From positions 41,014-105,013 of the forward strand of contig CAKZUE010000001.1 of NCBI GenBank assembly GCA_937920635.1: a stretch of DNA of 64,000 bases, given 5' to 3'. The DNA is from an uncultured Bryobacteraceae bacterium. Its GTDB lineage: Bacteria; Acidobacteriota; Terriglobia; Bryobacterales; Bryobacteraceae. The notes below the pieces were generated by a model. It saw nothing but the letters and a program-made list of their open reading frames with translations. It was not told the DNA's origin and did not search any database. Position 1 is the stretch's first letter. Each line of letters opens with the position of its first letter. Positions 37,536 through 47,800 of this stretch are shown here, in pieces. A program made the position numbers and the translations under genes.

Positions 37536-37926
37536 AGACGCTCCACACGCGCTCTGTGTGGCAGAAAGAGCAGGAACAGCGAGGGCGCAGGCGCCGCAGC
37601 AGCGCGCACCACCAACGCCGCAGCAGGGGCAGCCGGGACACGGAGACGAGGCTCGGGCGGCGGGGCAGCGCAGCGGACACGTGTTCCAGGTCCTCCTCGC
37701 GCGTCAGAAAGCGGGCCTCGGGAAGATGGGCGAACCATGCCGGCGCCTGCGGCTCCAGCATGACCGTTTTGCGCAAATCCATCACAATATGCCTCCCGTT
37801 GAGCATGGAACGCGCGGTGGCAATGGCTGCCAGAATCTGATCGGCGAGAGGCCGGTCCAGCCTGCCGCGCACTTCCAGGCGGAGCGCGTCCGGTTCGTCG
37901 TGCAGGTAAAACGACCCGCTTTCCAT
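37534..37926 (-). CDS. Small STAS-like protein (uncertain)
   Basis: A 130-residue protein. Residues 10-65 (DALRLEVRGRLDRPLADQIL, GRHIVMDLRKTVMLEPQA) look like an anti-sigma-antagonist/STAS-type beta-alpha domain, with the typical 'hydrophobic strand then Asp-Leu' turn. The last 30 residues are a Cys/Arg-rich tail that runs into the tandem repeat array and may be an extension caused by that repeat. It is divergent from the SQR-like gene, with 98 bases between. Function uncertain. Confidence 0.45.
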   Translation of the reverse strand: MESGSFYLHDEPDALRLEVRGRLDRPLADQILAAIATARSMLNGRHIVMDLRKTVMLEPQAPAWFAHLPEARFLTREEDLEHVSAALPRRPSLVSVSRLPLLRRWWCALLRRLRPRCSCSFCHTERVWSV

Positions 37927-37956
37927 ACCTTCGCAGACGCCGCCAGGCGCCGGACA

Positions 37957-37987
37957 GTGACAGAATTTCTAGTGTCACGAATATTCT
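37957..37987 (+). promoter_or_regulatory. Inverted repeat and promoter upstream of the SQR-like gene
   Basis: GTGACA (37957-37962) and TGTCAC (37973-37978) form a perfect inverted repeat with ten bases between. TATTCT at 37982-37987 is a plausible -10 element, with TGACAG (37958-37963) as -35 at 18 bases. The operator would cover the spacer of the promoter. The regulator is unknown. Confidence 0.45.
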
Positions 37988-38024
37988 GCGCACGCATCCC
38001 TCCTACGCAGAGAGGTGCGCAGTT

Positions 38025-39479
38025 ATGGCGCGAATCGTAGTGCTCGGCGCGGGCGTGGCAGGCCATACGGCGGCGTCTTTCCTGCGCCGCTGGCTACCGA
38101 AGCGGGACGAGGTGGTGGTCGTCTCGCCGATGGCCGAATACAACTGGATCCCGTCCAACATCTGGGTGGGCGTCGGGCTGCTGAAAAAGAAGCAGGTGGT
38201 CTTCCCGCTGGCGCCGGTCTATGAAAAAGCCGGCATCGATTTCCGGCAGGCGCGCGCCGCCGCGCTGTGGCCGGAAGGAGACGCGGAGAGCCCTACGCCG
38301 GCGGTCGAAATCGAATGGACGCGCGCGGACCGCCGCGGCGAGCGCGAGAAAATCCGCTACGATTTTCTGATCAACGCCACCGGGCCGAAACTCAATTTTG
38401 AGGCCACGCCGGGGCTCGGACCGGGCAAGAACAGCTACTCGGTGTGCACGGCGGATCACGCCGAACAGACCGCGCGGGCGTTTCGCGAAGAAGTCGAGCG
38501 CATGAAGCGCGGCGAGCGGCGCAAGTTCGTCGTTGGCGTGGGCCATGGCGCCTGCACCTGCGAGGGCGCGGCGTTCGAATACATCGTCAATCTTGAATTC
38601 GAGCTGCGCGCGCACGGCGTGCGGGACCGCGCCGAGATCCTGTATCTGACCAACGAATACGAGCTGGGCGATTTCGGCATCGACGGCGTGCACATCCGCC
38701 GCGGCGGCTACATCACGCCGAGCAAGATCTTCCACGAGTCTCTGTTCGCCGAGCGCGGGCTGGACTGGCTGACACGCGCCCACGTGCGGCAGGTGGAGCC
38801 GGGGCGCGCCGACGTGATCACGCTGGATGGCGAAGAGCGCGAGGTGCGGTTCGACTTCGCGATGCTGCTGCCCCCGTTCCGCGGCGCGGACATGAAGGCG
38901 TACGGGCGGGACGGCAGCGACATCACGGACCGCGTGTTCGCTCCCAGCGGCTTCATGAAGGTGGACGCCGACTACACGCCCAAGCCCTATGAACAGTGGA
39001 AGGCGCGCGACTGGCCGCGGTATTACCAGAGCCCGGCGTATGAAAATCTGTTCGCCGCCGGCATCGCATTCGCGCCGCCGCATCCGATCTCGCGCCTGCG
39101 GACCAACCGGGACGGACTGATGATCTCGCCGGCGCCGCCGCGCACGGGAATGCCTTCGGCGATGATCGGCAAGGCGGCGGCGGCGAGCATCGCCGATATG
39201 CTGAAAGGCGCGAAGAAGCCCACGCACACCGCCTCGATGGCCGAGATGGGCGCGGCGTGCGTGGCCAGCGCCGGCGCCAATCCGTTCACCGGCACGGCAG
39301 CCTCGATCACGGTGTTCCCCATCGTGCCCGACTACGAGCGCTATCCCGAATACGGCCGCGACCCGGACTACACATTCGGCGAGATCGGACTGGCAGGGCA
39401 CTGGATCAAGATCCTGCTGCACCACATGTTCCTGTACAAGGCCCGGCTGCGGCCGGGCTGGTGGATGATCCCGGAGTAA
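38025..39479 (+). CDS. Sulfide:quinone oxidoreductase-like flavoprotein
   Basis: A 484-residue FAD-dependent oxidoreductase of the SQR/FCC-B type, which oxidises sulfide and passes electrons to quinone. An N-terminal FAD site is IVVLGAGVAGHTAA. Candidate redox cysteines are Cys141 (SVCTADHA) and Cys177/Cys179 (GHGACTCEG), with another in MGAACVASAGANPF near residue 410. FAMLLPPFRGADM and IPEYGR-like strands match the SQR fold. The C-terminus (IKILLHHMFLYKARLRPGWW) is an amphipathic membrane-attachment helix. A small cationic protein gene follows after four bases. Substrate is inferred from the family. Confidence 0.78.
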   Translation: MARIVVLGAGVAGHTAASFLRRWLPKRDEVVVVSPMAEYNWIPSNIWVGVGLLKKKQVVFPLAPVYEKAGIDFRQARAAALWPEGDAESPTPAVEIEWTRADRRGEREKIRYDFLINATGPKLNFEATPGLGPGKNSYSVCTADHAEQTARAFREEVERMKRGERRKFVVGVGHGACTCEGAAFEYIVNLEFELRAHGVRDRAEILYLTNEYELGDFGIDGVHIRRGGYITPSKIFHESLFAERGLDWLTRAHVRQVEPGRADVITLDGEEREVRFDFAMLLPPFRGADMKAYGRDGSDITDRVFAPSGFMKVDADYTPKPYEQWKARDWPRYYQSPAYENLFAAGIAFAPPHPISRLRTNRDGLMISPAPPRTGMPSAMIGKAAAASIADMLKGAKKPTHTASMAEMGAACVASAGANPFTGTAASITVFPIVPDYERYPEYGRDPDYTFGEIGLAGHWIKILLHHMFLYKARLRPGWWMIPE

Positions 39480-39483
39480 AGCG

Positions 39484-39672
39484 ATGAACGACGCCGCCCA
39501 TCCCAACGACCCGCCGCCGCCCCATCTGCGGCCGTGGTTTTACGCGACCAAACCGACGCGGATGACGCGCTTCCTGCGCACGTTCCTGCCCTGGCAGATG
39601 GTGCGCTTCGCCGTGATCAACCTGAAGATGCTCGTGTTGATCCGCCGCAGCCACAAGGGGCTTTCACACTAG
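39484..39672 (+). CDS. Small basic protein following the SQR-like gene
   Basis: A 62-residue protein with a Pro-rich N-terminus (NDPPPPHLRP) and a basic, amphipathic second half (TRFLRTFLPWQMVRFAVINLKMLVLIRR) that could lie on or in the membrane. It begins four bases after the SQR-like stop codon and would be co-translated. The coupling suggests it assists or anchors that enzyme. No family recognised. Confidence 0.6.
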   Translation: MNDAAHPNDPPPPHLRPWFYATKPTRMTRFLRTFLPWQMVRFAVINLKMLVLIRRSHKGLSH

Positions 39673-39798
39673 CCGGGCGGCTCTTCCCTGCCCTGCCGCC
39701 GCCCGGCATGCGGGCGCAAGGGAAACGCGCTCCGGGCCTCCGGGCAGTCCGCAGTGAGAGAATGTGGCCTGAAAAGCCCGTTCGCGAGGAGGGCCCGC

Positions 39799-41139
39799 AT
39801 GAGGGACAATGCCATGACCTGGAGCCGCCGCCAGTGGCTGGCCGCAGCAGGCGCCGGCGCGGCGGCGCACGCCGCGCAGCAAGGGAGGAGGCCGCCGAAC
39901 TTCGTCATCCTCTTCGCCGACGATCTCGGCTGGGGCGATCTGGGCTGCTACGGCCACCCTTTGATCCGCACGCCACAGCTCGACCGCATGGCCGCCGAGG
40001 GCGCGCGCTTCACTTCGTTCTACGCCGCCTCGCCGGTCTGCACGCCCTCGCGCGCGGGGCTGCTGACGGGCCGCTATCCGATCCGCGCCGGACAGCCCGG
40101 CAACACCGGGCCGGACACCGTGGGCGGGCTGCCGTTGAGCGAAGTGCTGTTGCCGCAGGTGCTGAAGCCGCTCGGCTACCGTACCATGGCCATCGGCAAG
40201 TGGCACCTCGGGTTCCAGCCGCAAGAGTATCTGCCCGTGCGGCGCGGCTTCGACTCCTGGCTCGGGCTGCCGTACTCGAATGACATGATCCCGCCCTGGG
40301 TGAAGACGGAGCGGCCGCTGCGGCTGTACCGCGATGCCGAAGCCGTGCGCGAGGTGAAGGAGCAGGACGATCTGACGCCGATGTACACGGAAGAGGCCGT
40401 GCGCTTCATCCGGGAAAACCGCCAGCGGCCGTTCTTCCTGTATCTGGCCTACTCGATGCCCCATCTGCCGGTGAGCGCGCCGGCGCGGATGCGCGGCCGC
40501 TCGCGCGGAGACCTGTACGGAGACGTGATCGAAACGCTCGACTGGAGCGCGGGCGAGATCCGCCGCACGCTGGAAGAGCTGCAGCTGGAGCGCGACACGC
40601 TGGTCGTGTTCACCAGCGACAACGGCCCGTGGCACAACCTCCCCGCGCGGATGCTGGCGGGCGGCGTCGAGCCGTGGCACACGGGCTCCGCGGGCCCGCT
40701 GCGCGGAGCAAAAGGCTCTACGTGGGAGGGCGGCCCGCGTGTGCCGGCGGTGTTCTGGCAGCCGGGCCGCGTGCGTGCGCAGACCGTGTTCGACATGGCC
40801 TCGACGCTCGACCTGCTGCCGACGCTGGCCGCGATGGCCGGCGCGAAGCCGCCGGAAGACCGCGTGCTCGACGGCTTCGATCTGCGCGGCACGCTCGAGC
40901 GCGGCGAGCCCTCGCCGCGGCGCGAATTCTTCTACTGTCTCGACAGGCGCCTGGAAGGCGTGCGGCAGGGCCCGTGGAAGCTGCGCCACGCGGCGGGCGG
41001 CGCGCCGGAACTGTTCCACCTGGAGCGCGATCCGTCGGAGAAATACAACGTCGCCGAGCGCGAGCCGGAACTCATGCGCAAGCTGGAAACACGGCTCCGG
41101 GAATTCGCCCGCGAAATCGGCGCCGAGACCGCCGGGTGA
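39799..41139 (+). CDS. Exported arylsulfatase-like sulfatase
   Basis: A 446-residue sulfatase. The ATG at 39799 follows GAGGAGG; an ATG at 39814 is also possible. The leader is of the twin-arginine kind ([15 protein letters not shown]). The active-site signature is [13 protein letters not shown] with Cys81 as the formylglycine precursor, and the metal-binding start is [25 protein letters not shown] and [11 protein letters not shown] complete the family pattern. Unlike the sulfatase at 1870, there are no HEAT repeats, and it is a standard arylsulfatase A-like length. Substrate unknown. Confidence 0.88.
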   Translation: MRDNAMTWSRRQWLAAAGAGAAAHAAQQGRRPPNFVILFADDLGWGDLGCYGHPLIRTPQLDRMAAEGARFTSFYAASPVCTPSRAGLLTGRYPIRAGQPGNTGPDTVGGLPLSEVLLPQVLKPLGYRTMAIGKWHLGFQPQEYLPVRRGFDSWLGLPYSNDMIPPWVKTERPLRLYRDAEAVREVKEQDDLTPMYTEEAVRFIRENRQRPFFLYLAYSMPHLPVSAPARMRGRSRGDLYGDVIETLDWSAGEIRRTLEELQLERDTLVVFTSDNGPWHNLPARMLAGGVEPWHTGSAGPLRGAKGSTWEGGPRVPAVFWQPGRVRAQTVFDMASTLDLLPTLAAMAGAKPPEDRVLDGFDLRGTLERGEPSPRREFFYCLDRRLEGVRQGPWKLRHAAGGAPELFHLERDPSEKYNVAEREPELMRKLETRLREFAREIGAETAG

Positions 41140-41174
41140 GCGCTGCGGCGGGGCCTCGCCCCCCTGCGGGCTCA

Positions 41175-42296
41175 TCAGCAGGCGCAGGCTTCGCCGCAGC
41201 AGGAAAGGTCTTCGAGAATCATCCCGTGGCGGCGGTAGATGTCGAGAGACTCTGTGGGGTGGCCCAGTCTTTCCAGAATGGCCCGGGCGACGACCGCGAA
41301 GCGCTGGCGGAATTTGTATATGAAACAGAAAATGGCGGCGCCGTGGCGGACAACCGGCCCGGCTACAAACAGCCCCGGCGCCAGGGTGGATTCATCGCAC
41401 TCCGTCAGAACCGCGTATCCTTCGGAGTTCCACTCCAGCAGGTGGGCCACGGGCCCGGCGCAAGGCGAGAAGCCGGTCGCCAGCAGAGGACGGCCGGAGG
41501 AGACATAGGTTTTCTTCGTGGTGACGACGGCATAGAGCCCGTTTTTGCGCTCGATCTGCTGGACCTCGGCGCCGCCCACGATCCGGATCCTCCCCGCAGC
41601 CCTGGCCTCGCGCAGCCGGTCCAGCGTAAAGGGCGAGAGGGCGAGGCTGGGATCGGGATTCGTCTCGCGGTACAACTGAATGTTTTTTTCGATCACGGTG
41701 ACGGTGGCGCCCAGGCGGCTGAGATGAATGGCCGCGTCCATGCCGCTCTCACAGCCCCCGACAATGACGCGCTCGCCTGCGCCCAGGCCCTCGTAATCGC
41801 GGATGCAGCCCGTGTGAAGGCCCAGCTCGCTGCCCGGGAAGGGCGGATAGCGGGGCTGCTGAAACTCTCCCGCCGCCCACACCACAAACCGGCTGCGGAC
41901 ATGACCCAGCGACGTTTCCAATCGAAACGTGCCGTCCGGCTCGGCATCCACGCGGCTGACCTCGACGCCGGTTTCGACCGCCAGACGATAGGTCTCCGCG
42001 ATCCATTCCAGATAGCGGGCGTAGGCGGCGCCGGCAGGATGTTCGGATCCGAGGCTGAGGGCTGGCGATGTCCAGGGCACGATGGCGTTCAGGTCCGGCG
42101 CGCCAAAGCTGTTTCCCGGGAAGGACGGCGAAATCATGCGCATCTGTTTCGGCCATTTCAGGAACGAGGCGCCGATGCGGTCCCGCTCGAGCAGCCGCAC
42201 GCGCGGCAGCTGCGCCTGGCGCAGCGCAGCCAGGACGCCCAGTCCCGCCGGGCCCGCGCCGATGATGACGGTATTGCACGGGTGTTGAAGAGCCAC
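41175..42296 (-). CDS. FAD/NAD(P)-binding oxidoreductase with Cys-rich tail
   Basis: A 373-residue flavoprotein related to YpdA/flavin-monooxygenase-like reductases. FAD site: VIIGAGPAGLGVLAAL (GxGxxG at 13-18). NAD(P) site: RVIVGGCESGMDAAIHL. GYAVLTECDESTLAPGLFVAGPVV is the conserved strand before the second FAD contact. The extreme C-terminus is CCGEACAC, four cysteines in eight residues. GTG 42296 is chosen because the preceding codons contain AT-rich promoter-like DNA (TATCGATA palindrome near 42315). The tail could bind metal or transfer thiols. It is convergent with the sulfatase. Confidence 0.78.
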   Translation of the reverse strand: MALQHPCNTVIIGAGPAGLGVLAALRQAQLPRVRLLERDRIGASFLKWPKQMRMISPSFPGNSFGAPDLNAIVPWTSPALSLGSEHPAGAAYARYLEWIAETYRLAVETGVEVSRVDAEPDGTFRLETSLGHVRSRFVVWAAGEFQQPRYPPFPGSELGLHTGCIRDYEGLGAGERVIVGGCESGMDAAIHLSRLGATVTVIEKNIQLYRETNPDPSLALSPFTLDRLREARAAGRIRIVGGAEVQQIERKNGLYAVVTTKKTYVSSGRPLLATGFSPCAGPVAHLLEWNSEGYAVLTECDESTLAPGLFVAGPVVRHGAAIFCFIYKFRQRFAVVARAILERLGHPTESLDIYRRHGMILEDLSCCGEACAC

Positions 42297-42449
42297 GCGT
42301 ATATGATAACGTACTATCGATAACAACGGGACGCGCCCAACCGCTTCTTCAAGCGTGGAAACGCGCAGGGCGTTCAGTCTGCAGGCGGGACGGACGGGCA
42401 GGTCGAGCCGCGCAGTGCGGGGATCGACAGCGGACTGGCTTGAAATGCC

Positions 42450-43508
42450 TCACCGTCCGCCCTGGGGCGTCAGCGTGCGAACTTCGACGTCGCCGAAGGT
42501 GGCGTCGACGTGGTGGGCCAGCAGGGCGAATCCGCCCAGGCGGAGGGCGTGGGGGGAGGACTGCACCTGGACCCAGGTCCACTGCTGCGGTTCTGATCCG
42601 GGGAGTTTCCAGATGCGGAACCGGTACTCAGTGACGCCCATGCCGCCGGGCTCATCGGCGAGGGTCCGGCAGGCGAAGCGCAGGCCGAAGGAAGAGCCCG
42701 GCTCGGCCGGCAGGCTGCCGAATTCGGCCGTTTGGTCGCTGTCTCCGCGGTAGAACTGGATCATCGGAGCGCTGCTCCGGCCAGCCTTTTTCCAGCGCAG
42801 CCAGCCGATGGCGCCGAAGGGCTGGTAGCCCCATTTCGGCTGGCCGGACGGGAAGTGGCGCGGGCCGCCGGTGACGTGCCCGGCAAACCGCAGCAGCAGG
42901 CCTACCCCGTTGCCGCCGCTTTCGGGCGGGGTGTCGGACTCCACCGTGTGAATGGTGACCGTGGTGAGCACCTCGTAATCGCGCCAGCGGCGGTCACCGA
43001 TAAGGAAGATGCGGTCGTAGCCTGGCTGCGCGGTCCGCAGGCCTTGCGGCGTGAGCAGCCATTCGCCGTCGACGGGCTGCCCGGCATCGTCGACGTGGCC
43101 GGTCTGGCGCCAGCGGATCACGCGCGGCAGGGGGGCTGCGCCGCTTTCGCGGATCACCACGACTTGCTTGCGCGCGGTGGCGCCGTTGCGGAAGCGGGCT
43201 TCGATGTCGACGGTGTTTCTGCCCGGGCGCAGGAGCCCGAGCGGCACGTCGGCGTTGAAGTCGCCGTCGCGGGCCAGGCGGCGGAACGCCCGGTACGCGA
43301 GCGGAACGGTCAGCCCGCCGTTGACGCGGTAGGAGAGCAGATCGAGTTCCTGCCAGCGCTCCACGTGTCCGGTGATGTTGAAGTCGTCCTGGGCGTCTCC
43401 GATCCGCCCTGCATGGCGCGTCTCGCCATGCCAGATGCGGATGGTGGAGGAGTCCTGGGCGAAACACAGCGGCGTGAGCAGAAAAACCGGCAGCCATGAG
43501 CTTTTCAT
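42450..43508 (-). CDS. Exported beta-rich protein of unknown function
   Basis: A 352-residue protein starting at ATG 43508 with a signal peptide (MKSSWLPVFLLTPLCFAQ). The rest looks all-beta, with the pattern of a two-domain beta-sandwich: an N-terminal part containing DFNITGHVERWQELDLLSYRVNGG and a C-terminal concanavalin-like part (NGVGLLLRFAGHV, FGLRFACRTL, WVQVQSSPHALRLGG). Proteins like this often bind or act on carbohydrate outside the cell. No catalytic residues recognised. Confidence 0.6.
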   Translation of the reverse strand: MKSSWLPVFLLTPLCFAQDSSTIRIWHGETRHAGRIGDAQDDFNITGHVERWQELDLLSYRVNGGLTVPLAYRAFRRLARDGDFNADVPLGLLRPGRNTVDIEARFRNGATARKQVVVIRESGAAPLPRVIRWRQTGHVDDAGQPVDGEWLLTPQGLRTAQPGYDRIFLIGDRRWRDYEVLTTVTIHTVESDTPPESGGNGVGLLLRFAGHVTGGPRHFPSGQPKWGYQPFGAIGWLRWKKAGRSSAPMIQFYRGDSDQTAEFGSLPAEPGSSFGLRFACRTLADEPGGMGVTEYRFRIWKLPGSEPQQWTWVQVQSSPHALRLGGFALLAHHVDATFGDVEVRTLTPQGGR

Positions 43509-43592
43509 ACGGGCCCGCCTTCCGTTTCCGAACCGCTGCCAGCCTGCAACCGCCCGGCGCCCGGGCAGAGCGCGTCGCCGCAGAGGCAATCT

Positions 43593-44753
43593 TCAGCCGC
43601 CCGGCGCGGCAGCTGCGGAGAGGGCCGAACTGACGCGGGGCTCGCCGAGAGTCTCCACCTGACGGAGACTGAAGCTGCGGATTTCGCCGTCCACTTCACC
43701 GACAACCACCTCTACCAGCGCCTGGAACTCCGGCATCGTCCTGCCCGGACGCGCGTTCAGACGGCCGGTCAAATCGTCTACCGATTCCTCCAGCGTCAGG
43801 GCGTGCCCTATGCCTTCGATTGCACCGCCATGATTGGAAGCTATCAGAATCACGGTGTTGCCGCTGCCGGAGAGCCGGAACCGGCTCAGGACGGCCCAGC
43901 ATCGGACCAGCGGTTCCTGGCCCTGGCGGAAGTGCGAGTGCCGCCATCTGCGCCTGCGCCCGCCCGGCTGCTGCCACTCGACCGCATCCGCGGTGACGCG
44001 CATGGGCAATCCGCGTTGCAGCTCTTCGAGGAAGACATTGGTGCGCGGACTGCCGAGCAGGACCGCGTGATGGCGGGCCAACTCTTCGCGCTGGAAATGC
44101 CGCGAATTGCGGAAATCGGCCTGGATGCCCATCGAAGCGAGAAAGCGGTCGAGGGAGAGCAGGCAGCGCATTTCGCCTGCGGAAAAGTAATGGTAGGTCG
44201 GGCAGAGGCGGAGCGCCTGCAAGGCCGGCTCGGCCTGATGCAGCCGCTCAGGATTGGCCGCGTCGTTGGCCAGCCAGTGCCGGACGAAGAGGCCACGGTG
44301 GTTGGTGAAGAACAGCGGCTCGGTGTAGAGGATCAGAGGGGCTCGCACGGGATCCTGGAATTCGCGCCAGAACCATACCAGGTTCTGTGCCATGCGGCCG
44401 GCCTGCAGTGTGATGCTGTTGGAGCGGATCAGCGTCACATACCGGCCTTTGGGGATTTCGAGCCGCAACGGAAGCGCGGCGCCTTCGCTTTGAAAGAAGG
44501 CATCCAGGCGCTTCCGGATCTGGGTCACCGTCACCCGCACCACCGGATCCGTTTGCGGATCGAAGGAGGGCGGGCGGCCCATGGCACGGGTGGCAATTTC
44601 GTATTCCTTCGGACCCTCCAGCGTTCCGCCGGCGGAACGCTCGTAGAGGTAAGTCAGCACCTGCTTGAGCGTACTCGTGTGAGCGAAGTGCCGGCTTGTC
44701 AGGATCTTCCGCAGCAGATCTTCCCCGCTGAGCAGGCAGCCCTGGGCGAGCAT
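43593..44753 (-). CDS. Regulator-like protein with N-terminal DNA-binding-type domain
   Basis: A protein of about 386 residues. The start could be ATG 44762 or ATG 44753; a TATACT element ends just before 44762, which favours 44753 with a leaderless message. The N-terminal 110 residues (ILTSRHFAHTSTLKQVLTYLYERS, RPPSFDPQTDPVVRVTVTQIRKRL, EIPKGRYVTLI) match a domain found at the front of many acidobacterial and rhizobial TPR or cyclase proteins, thought to be a winged-helix. The C-terminal half is related to the protein at 2-787. It begins about 50 bases after the receptor stop at 44801 on the same strand. Confidence 0.6.
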   Translation of the reverse strand: MLAQGCLLSGEDLLRKILTSRHFAHTSTLKQVLTYLYERSAGGTLEGPKEYEIATRAMGRPPSFDPQTDPVVRVTVTQIRKRLDAFFQSEGAALPLRLEIPKGRYVTLIRSNSITLQAGRMAQNLVWFWREFQDPVRAPLILYTEPLFFTNHRGLFVRHWLANDAANPERLHQAEPALQALRLCPTYHYFSAGEMRCLLSLDRFLASMGIQADFRNSRHFQREELARHHAVLLGSPRTNVFLEELQRGLPMRVTADAVEWQQPGGRRRRWRHSHFRQGQEPLVRCWAVLSRFRLSGSGNTVILIASNHGGAIEGIGHALTLEESVDDLTGRLNARPGRTMPEFQALVEVVVGEVDGEIRSFSLRQVETLGEPRVSSALSAAAAPGG

Positions 44754-44800
44754 TTGCACCATAGTATACCCGGCGGGCTTTTCAATCTGATAAAGGCGGC

Positions 44801-47800
44801 TCAGAACTCCACTCGCGCCGCCAGGCGGGTGGTGCGCGCGCCGGCGGTGTCGATGAACTGGGTGGAGGTGATGCGGCCGGCGGTGTTCAAATTGGCCAGG
44901 TTGGTGGCTGGCTGGCCGAAGTTGGGCGTGTTGGTGACGTTGGTGAACGTGGCTTCCAGCCGCAGCCGGACCCGCTCCCGCAGGGGGAAGCTGCGGAACA
45001 GCCCGGCGTTCCACAGCCGGGTGCCCGGTCCTTCAAGGATGTGCATGGCGCTGTTGCCGAAGCGGCCGTTGGGCGGCCGCTCGAAGGCGGTCAGGTCGAA
45101 CCACATATCGATGGTGGGGTTGGCGAGGGCGCCGGACCGCAGCCGGTCGGGGCGGCTGCCGGTGACGCCCACGTTGGCCGGATCGATTCCGGAGATCGTG
45201 GGGTGGAACCACTGTCCGGTCTGGAAAACGAAGGCCGAAGCCACCAGCCAGTCGCGGGCGGCCCAGCGCAGCCAGTTGGGGCGCACGGCGCCGGAAGGGA
45301 CCTGAAAGCTCAGCGTTCCGGTGAAGCGGTGGCGGCGGTTGGTGCCGTATTCGGCCCAATCGGCGCGGCGGTTGCGGATGTCCTGGAGCCGGCCGCCGTC
45401 ATCGAGCTCGAAGTGGGCGTCGGTCAGGTTTCTGGACCAGGTGTGCCCGAGCTGGAAGGAGAGGCCGTTGGCCAGCCGGCGCTCGGCCACCAGGAGCAAG
45501 CCGTTGTAATAGGCGTTGCCCATGTTTTCCCGGTAGTTGGTGACGCCGAGCGAAGGATAGGGGCGGCGGGAGGCGGTGAAGGGAATGGTGGACGGGGGCG
45601 GCTGGTTGAGGTTGCGGAAGATCTGCAAACCGTGGGATTTCATCGCCAGATAGGTGGCCCGCCATACGATGCCGAACTGCTCGCGTTCCAGCGAAGCATT
45701 CCATTGCTGCATCATCGGATTGCGGTAATCGGGATCGATGCCCCCGATGGTGGCCGTGGCGCCGAGCGCCAGGTTGGCAGGGAACAGATCGGGCAGCTGC
45801 CAGAGCGGCGTTCCATTGACGATCTGATTCGGCGCCGAAGTCTCGGTTCCTGTAAACGGCCCGCGCGCCAAAGCGTTCCACATCTGGGCCGTGTGCAGGT
45901 GGTAAAAGATGCCGTAGCTGCCGCGGAAGACGGTTCTGCCATCGCCGGTGATGCGATAGGCGAAGCCGAGCCGCGGGCTCCAGTTATTGCGGTCCGTGCG
46001 CACCAGGGTTCGTTCCGGCAGTCCGGCGTCCCGCGCCAGTTGCAGCTCCACCGCTTTGCTGGCCACGAAGGCGGCGTTCAGAAAGCGGGTGGTGTTTTCA
46101 TTGGGAAGCACCAGCCGGTTGGTGAAGGGGTTCCAGTTGAAGATCCGGTCCTCCGCCTCGGTGTAGGGAGGATTGATGCTGTAACGCAAGCCGGCCGAGA
46201 GAGTGAGGCGGGGCGAGACCTTCCAGTCGTCCTGGAGGAAGAAGTTCCAGTCGACATTGCGCCGGCGGCTGCGCCACAATCCGGCGCCGCCGCGGGATGC
46301 CTGGCGGGGAATTCCGGTCAAGAAGTCGGCATATGGATTACCCGAATAGCTGCCGTTGAACTGAATATTCCCGTAAGCGGCCGAGGGAGCCACAGGATGA
46401 TCAGCGCTCAGATTTCTCCAGATATCCAGACCCATTTTGACCGTATGATTGTTCCGGTACCAGCTCAAGTTGTTCTGAATCTGGGTAATCTGATCGCTGG
46501 TTTCCCGGTATTCGCTCATCGAAATCACGGTAAATCCGGCGATGTTGAAGGTGGGGATCGCGGGCACGTTCGGCGTGCCGGGCGGAAGCCCCCGCAGCCC
46601 GAGCTGCTGGATGACGTCGTAGCCCATGAGCCGCCCGCGGGAGGGCAGGTTCTGGAAGCTCAGGCCGAGGCGGAATTCGTTGATCCAGGAGGGGCTGAGG
46701 ATATGGGTGTCGCTGACGACGGCATTCCAGGTGCGCCGCAGGTTGTCCCTGAGCCCGGCGGCGGGCAAAAGGCCAGCCACGCGTTCGTCCGGGTTGCGGC
46801 TGTGCGAGCCGCGCAGCCACAGCGTGTTGCGGTCGCTGAGTTTGTGGTCGACGCGGAAATCGTAAGTATTGCGGCCCTGCCGCTGCTTGATGTAGTCCCG
46901 GTAGTTTCCCGCCAACTGAGACGGGGCGCCGAAGTTGGGCAAGGGGTAGAAGCGCTCCTGAATGCGCAGGGCCGCGGGGTTGAGCCGCGCCTGGGGAATG
47001 ACGTTGCCAGCAAAAGGCTGGCCGTTCAGCGGGTCGCGGACGGGCGTGGTCAGGGAGGAGAAATTGCCCTGGCGGATTTCGCTGCTGGGCACGTTCAGAT
47101 TCAGCGTCGCGGAGGTGCGGTCTTCAAAGTACTCGTAAGTTGTGAGAAAAAAGGTCTTCTGTTTGACCACCGGGCCGGAGATCGAACCGCCGGCGTTGTG
47201 CAGCAGTCCGAAGGGGTTGGGCGGTGAGAAAAACGGCCTGGCGTTGAGCCCGGCCGTGCTGTAGTACCAGAAGGCCGAGCCGTGGAATTCGTTGGAACCG
47301 CCCCGCGACACGACGGTGACCTGGGCGGGGAAGCTGTATTCGGCTGAATTGCCCGAGAGATTGGTCCGCACTTCCTGGATGCTTTCCATGCTTGGAAACG
47401 CCGGCCCGTTGACGTTGCCGAAGGTCACCGAGCGGGAGCTGATGCCATCCACGGTGAAATTGTTATGGCCGCTGCGCGTGCCGGAAAACATCACGTTGAA
47501 TTGCGACGTCGATGGCTGGGCGCCGGGAACGAACGACATGAAGCCGAAGACGTAGCTGTCCCAACTGCCGCGGTTGTTCACCGGGGTGTCGAGGTAGTCC
47601 TGCCGGGAGCGGATCGTGGCCACCTGGCCGGTCTCCGCGGACACCAGGTTGGCTTCTGCCGTCACGGTGACCGTGGTGGTCACGTCGCCGACCGACATTC
47701 GGATGTCAAAAACAGCCACGCCAGACCCGTACAACTGCACCCGGGAGGCTTCGAAGCGCTGAAAGCCCGTCTTTTCCGCAGTCAGCCTGTAGATGCCTGG

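Noticed and set aside
37312..38040. Plus-strand frame of 242 codons over the tandem repeats
   Set aside because: Its first part is a translation of the repeat array (repeating ALPRGCGGCGCCGG-like segments) and the rest is antisense to the STAS-like gene.
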